A stretch of 54,530 bases of DNA from Paenibacillus sp. MMS18-CY102 (GTDB taxonomy: Bacteria > Bacillota > Bacilli > Paenibacillales > Paenibacillaceae). Location of the stretch: the NCBI RefSeq assembly GCF_009789195.1, contig NZ_WSTC01000037.1, forward strand, positions 1 to 54,530, given 5' to 3'. The position numbers and the translations under genes are program-made. Positions 19,440 through 26,751 of this stretch are shown here, piece after piece. Below the pieces are notes generated by a model. That model was given only the letters and a program-made list of their open reading frames with translations, did no database searches and was not told where the DNA came from. Every line of letters begins with the position of its first letter. Within the stretch, counting starts at the first letter, position 1.

Positions 19440-20927
19440 TCAAGGCGTGTAATTCACATTCGCCGTGTACCTATTGTTGGCGTTCCAGATGAGGTACTCC
19501 GGGATGCCAGCATCCTTGAGTGCTTTTATTTGTGCATCCACTTGCGCTTTGCCGTAATGGATGTAGCTGCCTTTGGCCAGCCAAGATGCAGTGAAATCTT
19601 GAATCCATGGGCGTGAGATAGGCGGTTTGGAAAGTGCACTGAGTTTCTCTTTCTCCCGCTTGGCATATTCCTGCACGAGCCGATAGGGCTCGGTGTCAGG
19701 GTGTTTAATGCCAAAGTAGCCGTCGCTCCAGTGGCTCGGATAGATCATCGACGAGATGACATCGACATTTTCCGAAATGCGGCTGAAGTTTTGCCCAATG
19801 CCCGGAGCCTCTGGGAGCGTGGCGGAATAGCCGAATATATCGACCGACACTTTGACCCCGTATGGCTTTAATTGCTCCCTCGCATAGTGCACGAAGTCCG
19901 TAATCGCATCCACGCGCAGCTGTGTATAGCGGGCTTTTTCACTGAAGTCCGGCTTTGCTGGTTCGGTTTTCTTAAATGCACTAAGCGCCTTCTGGGCGTC
20001 GTTGAGCGCTTTTTTGTTGTCATCGGTTTTATTGCCGTTATAGGCCGTCGTTGCTGAAGCATAAGCAGCTTGCAGAGGGGTGAGCCCTGCTTGATAGGCG
20101 GCGGTTGCTTGCGCATACGCTTTTTCTTGCTCAACGAACTTGGTTGGTTTCTTGTCTTTATACTCGCCCATCGAGTAAGCCAGCACTTTATCTTTCCGCT
20201 CGAACCCTTCGGGGAACCGGACATAATCGAACTGAATTTCTTGAAAACCAAGCTTAGCAGCGAGAATGGCCGCGTCCACATTGTGCTGCCAATTCGACTT
20301 CAAGAATGGATTGATAAAGCCGTCGCCATTGCCGTTGCGCCATACCTTTCCGTTAAGCACGTAGGACAACTCGGGCTGCTTCTTAGCGAGGACCGTATCT
20401 TTGAAAGCGACGATTCGGGCTATTGGATAGATGTGATGGGCTTCCAGCGTCTTCATCAACGCTTTAGGGTCACGTATGTAAGGCTGCCCGAATTCCGCCA
20501 GCTTGCCTTCCGGTTTGAAGGTGATATAGCCGTCATCATCCTTAATATCGATGACCATGGCATTCAGTTCGGTATCGTCTAGGAGCTTCAGCAGCGTCTT
20601 CATTTTCTCGCCGCCGGCGGACCAGCCCGTTACATAAATGCCGCGTACCGCATCGGGGTATTCGAATACATACGGCGATGCAAAAGCCGGGGGTGGAGCG
20701 GGCTTTGGATCAGGTTTAGGTTTAGGTGCTGTTGTGTTGTCGGGACCATCAGTAGGTTTACTCGTTTTATCGGGCGTTGGGGCAGTGGTTGGTCCGGTGG
20801 AAGGGCTGTTCGAATTGCTGGGTGCCGGCGGTGCGCTCGGCGAGTCTTCCGTCGAAGAAGACGAGGAGCAGGAGGATGTTAACAGCAGTAGCCCGCACAG
20901 CAAGCATAAAGCGATAAGTTTTCTCAC
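19440..20927 (-). CDS. DUF4015 glycoside-hydrolase-like lipoprotein
   Basis: GTG at 20927 follows AAGGAGG at 7 nt. The 495 residues start with a lipoprotein signal (LLLLTSSC lipobox) and a long S/P/T/K low-complexity spacer. The catalytic-type domain repeats the signatures of the protein at 250-1347: VRGIYVTGW, MVIDIKDD, IARIVAFKD, EIQFDYVRFPEG, SSMIYPSHWSDG. An Ala-rich insertion of about 90 residues (AYAQATAAYQ to AQKALSAFKK) predicts a helical hairpin absent from the paralogue. Probably a membrane-tethered glycosidase acting outside the cell; substrate unknown. Confidence 0.87.
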   Translation of the reverse strand: MRKLIALCLLCGLLLLTSSCSSSSSTEDSPSAPPAPSNSNSPSTGPTTAPTPDKTSKPTDGPDNTTAPKPKPDPKPAPPPAFASPYVFEYPDAVRGIYVTGWSAGGEKMKTLLKLLDDTELNAMVIDIKDDDGYITFKPEGKLAEFGQPYIRDPKALMKTLEAHHIYPIARIVAFKDTVLAKKQPELSYVLNGKVWRNGNGDGFINPFLKSNWQHNVDAAILAAKLGFQEIQFDYVRFPEGFERKDKVLAYSMGEYKDKKPTKFVEQEKAYAQATAAYQAGLTPLQAAYASATTAYNGNKTDDNKKALNDAQKALSAFKKTEPAKPDFSEKARYTQLRVDAITDFVHYAREQLKPYGVKVSVDIFGYSATLPEAPGIGQNFSRISENVDVISSMIYPSHWSDGYFGIKHPDTEPYRLVQEYAKREKEKLSALSKPPISRPWIQDFTASWLAKGSYIHYGKAQVDAQIKALKDAGIPEYLIWNANNRYTANVNYTP

Positions 20928-21098
20928 AGCGGTGCCTCCTTTAATCGAGGTACACACAAGGCTACGGCTAATGCAGCGTGTACAACTTAACTATATGCGG
21001 GGCTCGCCAAAGTAGGCATGAAAAAAAGATGGTGAATGAAGGGGACAAGTGGTGTAAATCAGCTTAATTCTGTCGATGCGCGAAGTGTGGCTATTGTA

Positions 21099-21127
21099 TT
21101 GTTTTCTAATGAGCAATACGGCATAAT
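21099..21127 (+). promoter_or_regulatory. Acyltransferase gene promoter
   Basis: TTGTTT (21099-21104), 17-bp spacer, CATAAT (21122-21127), 25 nt before the ATG. Confidence 0.6.
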
Positions 21128-21152
21128 AGCACATAGTACAGGGAGTGTGAAT

Positions 21153-22313
21153 ATGCAGAAGATAAAGTATCTTGATGGACTAAGGGGATTGGCCGCACTG
21201 ATTGTTGTACTTAGTCACTTTGTGGTAGCGTTCTATCCAGCAATGTACAACGGTGCTCGTGAACAAGTACATACCGCAAGTGCCATTGAGCTTAGTATTA
21301 CGAAAAGTCCACTCAATTTACTTTACAATGGCAATTTTGCAGTATGTATTTTTTTTGTTTTGAGTGGTTTCGTACTAAGTTATAAATTTTTTCAAACAAA
21401 AGATAATGAAGTGCTCGTTGAAAGCGCAGTTAAACGATATTTTCGTTTAATGATTCCTGTTTTAGCCTCGATTGCTCTTGTTGTGATATTATCTAAACTT
21501 GCTTTATTTTATAATAATGAGGCAAGTGTTACGAGCTTTTCAACTTGGTGGCTGGGATCGTTTTGGAACTTCGATATGACGTTAGGGCATGTCATTAATA
21601 ATGCGTTTTACGGCGTATTTTTTAATAGTAATGCAGACTACAATACGGTCTTATGGACAATGACCTACGAAATGTATGGATCGTTGTTGGTTTTTGGTCT
21701 CGCAGCGATATTTGGGAGAGTGAAGAAACGATACCTGTTCTATATTGCCGCGATTTTGTTGTTGTTTAAAACCTATTACGTAGCGTTTGTTTTGGGGATG
21801 ATGATTAGTGATTTTCACAATAACAATGGATTTAAGCATGCGTTTTTCCGAAACCCGTTTGTAAATGTGGTTTTAGCGTGTGTCGGTTTATTCTTAGGAT
21901 CATACCCCTCAGGAAGCATTGTTAAAGGTTCGGTATACGGCTTTATTGAGGCCAATGCCATCGAGGATATCGTGCTATATCACATAGCTGGTGCATTTCT
22001 GATTCTAGTGGCACTGTTGAATACAACTAAAATTCAACATCTATTATCGACCAGGCTATTTGTGTTTTTAGGAAAGATTTCATTTTCTTTATATTTAATT
22101 CATGTTATCGTCATTGGCTCGTTGACAAGCTTTGTGTTTATTCACATGGCGGGATATGTGGGCTATAGCACTGCAGTTTTCCTAAGTGGGTTGCTGACGC
22201 TTCCGATAATGCTGATTATTTCTTACTTCATGTATAAGTATGTGGATTATAACGGAATAAAGCTTGCGAATAAGATATACAGCCGGATTTTTAAACGGGA
22301 TTTGGACTCATAA
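21153..22313 (+). CDS. Acyltransferase 3 family membrane protein (OafA/YrhL type)
   Basis: ATG 21153 follows GGGAGTG and lies 25 nt after a good promoter; the longer frame upstream is the promoter region. The 386 residues begin with the family signature YLDGLRGLAALIVVLSHF, whose histidine is the presumed catalytic residue. About ten transmembrane segments follow, including FFVLSGFVLSYKFF and FSLYLIHVIVIGSL. Such enzymes O-acetylate surface polysaccharides, peptidoglycan or small molecules. The gene is clearly more AT-rich than its flanks and uses A/T-ending codons, which suggests acquisition. No neighbouring polysaccharide genes hint at the acceptor. Confidence 0.88.
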   Translation: MQKIKYLDGLRGLAALIVVLSHFVVAFYPAMYNGAREQVHTASAIELSITKSPLNLLYNGNFAVCIFFVLSGFVLSYKFFQTKDNEVLVESAVKRYFRLMIPVLASIALVVILSKLALFYNNEASVTSFSTWWLGSFWNFDMTLGHVINNAFYGVFFNSNADYNTVLWTMTYEMYGSLLVFGLAAIFGRVKKRYLFYIAAILLLFKTYYVAFVLGMMISDFHNNNGFKHAFFRNPFVNVVLACVGLFLGSYPSGSIVKGSVYGFIEANAIEDIVLYHIAGAFLILVALLNTTKIQHLLSTRLFVFLGKISFSLYLIHVIVIGSLTSFVFIHMAGYVGYSTAVFLSGLLTLPIMLIISYFMYKYVDYNGIKLANKIYSRIFKRDLDS

Positions 22314-22328
22314 TTTGATCGGTATATT

Positions 22329-22352
22329 AGCTCCGCTGCGGCGGAGCTTTAT
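22329..22352 (+). terminator. Acyltransferase gene terminator
   Basis: 8-bp stem AGCTCCGC (22329-22336) with GCGGAGCT (22341-22348), followed by TTATTT. Confidence 0.7.
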
Positions 22353-22361
22353 TTATATAGA

Positions 22362-22396
22362 AGAGCCCCCCCGCGATTGAAAGTTGCGGGGGGCTC
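22362..22396. terminator. GC-rich hairpin at the convergent gene ends
   Basis: Stem GAGCCCCCC..GC with GCGGGGGGCTC. It lies 11 nt after the efflux gene stop on the minus strand. The T-run is poor on both strands. Confidence 0.6.
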
Positions 22397-22407
22397 TGTC
22401 TAATATA

Positions 22408-23886
22408 TTACGATTTGCTAACCTTCGGCTGCTTCGCTAGCACCACGCCAGCATCTTCCTCAGCTTCAGCCTGCCCAACGCGTTTAATGAAGAACGATAG
22501 GACAAGGCCGATGACGCCGATTCCGATAATAACGAGATATGCATCATTGATCCCCTGGATCGTCGCCTCCATGATCATATGCTCCTTCGTGCCGGCTGCA
22601 CCGGACGCGGCCATATCTTTAAGATGCGATTTCGTTTGGGTCGACATAACCGTGACGAGCAGCGAGGTGCCGATTGCGCCAGCCACCTGCTTGATTGTGT
22701 TAGAAATTGCCGTACCATGCGCATTCAAGCGTGCAGGAAGCTGGTTCAAGCCTGCGGTTGTGATCGGCATGAGGAACATCGCCATACCGAACCGGCGTCC
22801 CGTAGACATCAGCACCAAGTAAGTATAACTAGTGGAATCCGTCAAATTTACGAAGCCAATCGTAGTCAGGATCGTGATGGCCATCCCGATAACGGACAGC
22901 CACTTCGCTCCGAATTTATCGAACAGCTTGCCTGTGATCGGCATCATAAGGCCCATGAGCAGTGCGCCAGGAAGCATGAGCATGCCGGATTCCAAAGCTG
23001 TGAATCCACGCGCATTTTGCAAATACAACGGGAGCAGCATCATGTCGGCGTACATCACCATCGTTACTGCGATGTTGATGACCGTCGTCAAGGAGAACAT
23101 GCTGTACTTGAATGCCCGAAGGTCAAGCAGCGGACTGCTGCTGACCAGCTGCCGCCATGTGAATAAAGCCAAGGAGACAGCGCCAACGACAACCGATCCA
23201 ATTACGATGAAGTCGGACCAGCCTTTGCTGCCCGCGCTGGAGAAGCCGTAAAGCAGCGTGCCGAAGCCGATGGTTGAAATCAGTACGCTCCACACATCAA
23301 TCTTGGGATACGTGCGTTCCGCAACATTTTTAAGATAAACCCATGCTACGCCAATGACGAGAACCGCGAATGGAATCATGCCGTAGAACAGCGTACGCCA
23401 AGCATAATGCTCCAACACATAGCCGGCGATTGCAGGACCGACGGCAGGAGCGAAAATAATCGCCAAGCCAACCATGCCCATTGCCGCTCCGCGCTTGTCG
23501 GGAGGGAAAACGGTCAGGATGACGTTCATGAGCAGCGGCATAATAATGCCTGCACCGGCAGCTTGAACGAGGCGGCCGACCAGCAGCATATCAAAGTTCG
23601 GCGCTATTGCCGAGACGATGGTTCCCACTAAGAATATGAGCATAGAGCTCTGGAACAGCTCGCGGGTCGTAAATCGCATCATGAGAAAGGCAGTAATCGG
23701 GATAAGTACCCCGTTCACTAGCATATAGCCAGTTGTCAGCCACTGTGCCGTGGAAGCTTCGATATTAAAATCGCCCATGAGCTCCGGCAGAGCGACACTC
23801 ATTATCGTTTGATTCAACACCGCAATGAATGCGCCTAGAATCATGACAAACAATAGAGGCCCTTTTTTAATTGATAAAGTATCCAT
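22408..23886 (-). CDS. Drug-efflux MFS transporter (DHA2, EmrB/QacA type)
   Basis: ATG at 23886 with AAAGGA upstream. The 492 residues predict 14 transmembrane segments. DHA2 landmarks are visible: LNQTIMSVALPEL (motif D1), WLTTGYMLVNGVLIP and LVGRLVQAAGAGIIMPL (motif A/B region), plus motif C-like GMVGLAIIFAPAVGPAIAGY. A proton-driven exporter of toxic organic compounds is the expected role. It is divergent from a TetR gene, and the shared region carries palindromes, so it is very probably repressed by that TetR. Confidence 0.93.
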   Translation of the reverse strand: MDTLSIKKGPLLFVMILGAFIAVLNQTIMSVALPELMGDFNIEASTAQWLTTGYMLVNGVLIPITAFLMMRFTTRELFQSSMLIFLVGTIVSAIAPNFDMLLVGRLVQAAGAGIIMPLLMNVILTVFPPDKRGAAMGMVGLAIIFAPAVGPAIAGYVLEHYAWRTLFYGMIPFAVLVIGVAWVYLKNVAERTYPKIDVWSVLISTIGFGTLLYGFSSAGSKGWSDFIVIGSVVVGAVSLALFTWRQLVSSSPLLDLRAFKYSMFSLTTVINIAVTMVMYADMMLLPLYLQNARGFTALESGMLMLPGALLMGLMMPITGKLFDKFGAKWLSVIGMAITILTTIGFVNLTDSTSYTYLVLMSTGRRFGMAMFLMPITTAGLNQLPARLNAHGTAISNTIKQVAGAIGTSLLVTVMSTQTKSHLKDMAASGAAGTKEHMIMEATIQGINDAYLVIIGIGVIGLVLSFFIKRVGQAEAEEDAGVVLAKQPKVSKS

Positions 23887-23923
23887 TCTGTTTCAATCCT
23901 TTCTGTTTCTTCGTGAACTAATT

Positions 23924-23937
23924 TACAACATGTTGTA
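23924..23937. promoter_or_regulatory. Palindromic operator 1 in the efflux/TetR intergenic region
   Basis: TACAACATGTTGTA is a perfect 14-bp palindrome located 38 nt before the efflux gene start. It is a likely TetR-family binding site. Confidence 0.6.
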
Positions 23938-24005
23938 TAATTGACTGGTGTAAAAGAATTATAAACAGCCAGCTCATCCTTCACAAGCAACAGTAAATTC
24001 AAAAG

Positions 24006-24021
24006 TGTAAATTAGTTTACA
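24006..24021. promoter_or_regulatory. Palindromic operator 2 in the efflux/TetR intergenic region
   Basis: TGTAAATTAGTTTACA: perfect 6-bp arms around TTAG. The motif ACTAATTTACA near 23917 repeats half of it next to operator 1, so the two sites may bind the same regulator. Confidence 0.55.
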
Positions 24022-24112
24022 GATGAACAGAATGTGTCGCCGACAGGGGACAAAATCTACAAACAGGCAAGCAACTGTCGTCCACCATTGTGCCTATTGA
24101 AGAAGGGAACGA

Positions 24113-24748
24113 ATGCATATGCCAACCAAGCCATCGATTACGGATCCCCGCGTCGTTCGAACGCGGCAGCTGATCCGGGATGCTTTTATTGATCTGTTAC
24201 AGGAGATCGAGCTTGAGAAAATAACGGTTAATCGCATAGCGGAGCGGGCTACCATTAACCGCGTTACGTTTTATCTCCACTATAAGGACATTCCAGATTT
24301 AATGGAGAAAATGGCAGATGAGATGGTGCACAATCTGCGAATGATTTTGCAAATAGAGGAGAGCCCGCCCCAATTAAGGAGCAGCTGGGAAAAGCTAGTC
24401 GAGCTTCTGGAGCATATTGCGGAACATGCGAATTTCTATAAAGTTGTCCTCGCGTCCAAACGCGTACCGGCATTTACGGAACGGCTTCAAAAACTGTTGT
24501 CGGATGTCATCACCAGTCGGCTCGAGCAGCGGAAAGTATTCATGCCATCCTCAGCGGTGAGTGTGCCCATGGACATTGCGATTTGGCACGGATCCTCTGC
24601 CGTCATTGGTACTATTGTGTGCTGGCTTCGAAATGATATGCCGTACACGCCCCAATATCTTGCCAAGCAGCTATCGCTGTTGACGCCTTATTCAGAGCAT
24701 GCGGATCTTTCCGGCAGCACAAAAAACTCTCCTACGCTTAATCCGTAG
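24113..24748 (+). CDS. TetR-family transcriptional regulator
   Basis: ATG 24113 (or 24119) behind AGAAGGGA. 211 residues. The DNA-binding domain is at about residues 10-60 (TRQLIRDAFIDLLQEI, then KITVNRIAERATINRVTFYLHY), with an all-helical ligand domain after it. It is divergently oriented to the DHA2 efflux pump with operators in between, the standard arrangement for a local drug-responsive repressor. The last codons form part of a hairpin that terminates minus-strand transcripts. Confidence 0.92.
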   Translation: MHMPTKPSITDPRVVRTRQLIRDAFIDLLQEIELEKITVNRIAERATINRVTFYLHYKDIPDLMEKMADEMVHNLRMILQIEESPPQLRSSWEKLVELLEHIAEHANFYKVVLASKRVPAFTERLQKLLSDVITSRLEQRKVFMPSSAVSVPMDIAIWHGSSAVIGTIVCWLRNDMPYTPQYLAKQLSLLTPYSEHADLSGSTKNSPTLNP

Positions 24749-24754
24749 GAGAGT
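24721..24754 (-). terminator. Minus-strand terminator overlapping the tetR 3' end
   Basis: An 11-bp perfect stem (24726-24736 with 24744-24754). On the minus strand it is followed by six T. It would stop transcription arriving from the right, where only a decayed gene end (24832-25041) remains on that strand. Confidence 0.75.
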
Positions 24755-24831
24755 CGCATGTTGAGCGCATGCTGCGCTTAATAATGGAGAGTTATTCAGT
24801 CGTTAGAATACTTGAGTGGCACTTGGCTGCT

Positions 24832-25041
24832 TTACTCGTACATCTGGACTTCCGCCACGGGGGTGGAGTAAGCCCCGCCGTTAGCGGTAATGACGAGCCA
24901 GTATTTACTGTAAGAATTGTTGAGGATTGAGAACGTATACGTAAAGTTCGGAGACAGCGTGTACGCTGCGGTATCGCTCGGCGGTTTTTCACAGCTCCCT
25001 CTTGACTTGGTGTAAACACCAGGTTGTAACATGGGGTTCAT
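24832..25041 (-). pseudogene. Remnant: C-terminal end of a secreted carbohydrate-binding protein
   Basis: The minus-strand frame ends with YSKYWLVITANGG...STPVAEVQMYE, the typical last two strands of a discoidin/F5-8C-like module. It has no signal peptide or start of its own, its upstream part runs into the promoter of the next gene, and it is followed by a functional-looking minus-strand terminator. It is best read as the leftover tail of a larger extracellular protein gene whose 5' portion was deleted. Confidence 0.5.
25002..25032 (+). promoter_or_regulatory. MerR-type promoter with 19-bp spacer and dyad operator
   Basis: TTGACT (25002-25007), a 19-bp spacer and TAACAT (25027-25032). A near-perfect dyad, ACTTGGTGT-AA-ACACCAGGT (25005-25024), sits between the elements. 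The overlong spacer with a centred dyad is the hallmark of MerR-activated promoters. The operon it serves ends with a MerR gene. Confidence 0.8.
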
Positions 25042-25067
25042 CCAACAGGAGCAGGAGGAGATTTAAA

Positions 25068-25970
25068 GTGAACAAACCGGAAAGCGTCATGGTCGCGTTA
25101 ATTACGGGGGCAAATTCGGGCGTAGGGCTCGAATTGACGAAAAGAATGTTGTCCGAAGGCTGGGAGGTCGCCGCGCTGGTCCGTTCGCCGTTTCCCGACG
25201 ATGAGCCGGTAATTGCCGAAGCGCGGCAAGCCGGGCGATTGCGAATCTACAGGGCGGATTTGGCGGACTTTGCACAGCTTCGGGAAGCTCTGCAGCTCAT
25301 TAAGAGCAAGGAGCCGCGGATCGATGTGTTGTTTAACAACGCAGGCGTATCGCTCGCGGACATGAAAATTTCCAAGCAAGGCCGTGAAATTCACTACGAG
25401 GTCAATGCGGTTGTGCCCTACATCGTACTGATGGAGCTACTGCCTCAATTGCGGCAAGGCCGCCTGAAAACCGTTGTGAATACGTCCTCCAACGCCCTAT
25501 TATATAAACGAGGCTTCGAGACTGGTGAGCTGGAGAGGCCGCAGGCGTTCAAGGCGCTATTCGGGCCCTACGCGTCCAGCAAGCTGGCCTTATCGTTATG
25601 GACCCGGGAGCTGGCGGCATCGCTGCTGTCGGAGGGGATTCGAATCCGCAGCGTTTGCCCCGGCGGGAACAAGACCGCAATGACGGCGAATGCGGCTATG
25701 CCGATTTATTTGCGCCCGATTCGCCAGCTCTTTTTCAGCCACCCGAGCAAAGGGGCAGCCCGTGTGTACAACGCCGCGTTCGGCGAAGGACGGGAGCGCA
25801 CGGGGGTTTTCTTGAACAAGGGCAAAGCGACAGCGTTGCCTTTCGCTGAACGCAGTGCGGAGGTTCTCCGTAAGATTGCGGCCGTTTACGAAGGGGAATT
25901 TCAATCGGAATCAATGAAAGCGGGTGAAAACGGTGGAGGAGACGTATTCCATACAGGAAGCTTCCAGTAA
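25068..25970 (+). CDS. Short-chain dehydrogenase/reductase
   Basis: GTG 25068 behind AGGAGGAG at 7 nt; 300 residues. The cofactor motif TGANSGVG is at about residues 13-20, NNAG follows, and the catalytic YASSK is present, so it should be an active NAD(P)-dependent enzyme. The C-terminal region resembles retinol-dehydrogenase/WW-oxidoreductase-like SDRs. First gene of an operon with a MerR regulator that overlaps its end by 47 nt. The MerR-type promoter suggests induction by a reactive carbonyl or similar stress, as in AdhR/NmlR systems; the substrate is unknown. Confidence 0.9.
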   Translation: MNKPESVMVALITGANSGVGLELTKRMLSEGWEVAALVRSPFPDDEPVIAEARQAGRLRIYRADLADFAQLREALQLIKSKEPRIDVLFNNAGVSLADMKISKQGREIHYEVNAVVPYIVLMELLPQLRQGRLKTVVNTSSNALLYKRGFETGELERPQAFKALFGPYASSKLALSLWTRELAASLLSEGIRIRSVCPGGNKTAMTANAAMPIYLRPIRQLFFSHPSKGAARVYNAAFGEGRERTGVFLNKGKATALPFAERSAEVLRKIAAVYEGEFQSESMKAGENGGGDVFHTGSFQ

Positions 25971-26304
25971 AACTGGACTGACCGAGGATGCCATCCGGCA
26001 CTATGAGAAAATCGGGCTGCTCCCCCCTATCCGACGAAAAGCGAACGGCCACCGGGCCTTCGCCGCCGCTGATCTGGAGGTGATGGAGCTGATTACGTGC
26101 CTGAAGAAAACGGGGATGACCTTAGAGGAGATGAAGAGCTACGTTCATTTTCCTTTCAAGGACGCAATCGGCTCCAATGCCGAAATGCTGGCGACGTTTC
26201 AACAGTACAGGCAGAAAATAACGGCGCAGATAGCCGATCTTCAGCGTATTTTGCAATTTATCGATGATAAGCTGGATAACCGGCAATCGTTGTTGAAGCA
26301 GTAA
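25924..26304 (+). CDS. MerR-family transcriptional regulator
   Basis: 126 residues with an N-terminal MerR winged helix (YSIQEASSKTGLTEDAIRHYEKIGLLPP...NGHRAF) and a C-terminal coiled coil (about residues 85-118). GTG 25924 is taken as start; GTG 25933 is also possible. Its 5' end lies inside the SDR gene, indicating translational coupling. The effector domain is short and has one Cys (ITCLKK, residue about 60), as in AdhR/NmlR-type aldehyde or thiol sensors. It probably activates its own operon from the 19-bp-spaced promoter. Confidence 0.9.
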   Translation: MKTVEETYSIQEASSKTGLTEDAIRHYEKIGLLPPIRRKANGHRAFAAADLEVMELITCLKKTGMTLEEMKSYVHFPFKDAIGSNAEMLATFQQYRQKITAQIADLQRILQFIDDKLDNRQSLLKQ

Positions 26305-26362
26305 CGCTTGGGGCCTGTCCCCGCGGCTCTGCACGGAGCTTCCCCACCACGCTTTTTTCGCC

Positions 26363-26391
26363 AAAAAAAGAACCGCACAACAGTGCGGTTC
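26363..26391 (-). terminator. tRNA-Arg terminator
   Basis: 9-bp perfect stem GAACCGCAC/GTGCGGTTC with AACA loop; on the minus strand it is followed by seven T. It lies 15 nt beyond the tRNA 3' end. Confidence 0.88.
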
Positions 26392-26406
26392 TCGATCTTT
26401 TACATA

Positions 26407-26483
26407 TGGCGCGCCCGATACGATTCGAACGTACGACCTGCAGTTTAGGAAACTGTCGCTCTATCCTGCTGAGCTACGGGCGC
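26407..26483 (-). tRNA. tRNA-Arg (CCU anticodon)
   Basis: 77 nt on the minus strand. Acceptor stem GCGCCCG/CGGGCGC, D-arm GCTCAGCAGGATAGAGC, anticodon loop TTCCTAA giving CCT, T-loop GTTCGAATC and an encoded CCA. It decodes the rare arginine codon AGG. Confidence 0.97.
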
Positions 26484-26495
26484 GCGGTGAAGATT

Positions 26496-26525
26496 ATTTT
26501 ACCATGGAATATTCGCGTGGTGCAA
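26496..26525 (-). promoter_or_regulatory. tRNA-Arg promoter
   Basis: On the minus strand: TTGCAC (26520-26525), 18-bp spacer, TAAAAT (26496-26501), 12 nt before the mature 5' end. Confidence 0.6.
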
Positions 26526-26751
26526 CTTCCATAGCTATACAAATAGCTGAAAGCTAGCGCCTGCTCGTCTCTTGTTGATCTCTCTAATTTCTCATGAAAC
26601 AATCAAATTCACGCTTATATTGCTAAAAAATATATAGTAGAAGCAGGTATTTTGGAGGATGTTGTCGAAAAAACAAGAGGGATTTGGTTTTATTTAAACC
26701 AGAATCATGCAAAATGTTTTTTTATTATTTTATAAGGAGGCCCGGTAACAG

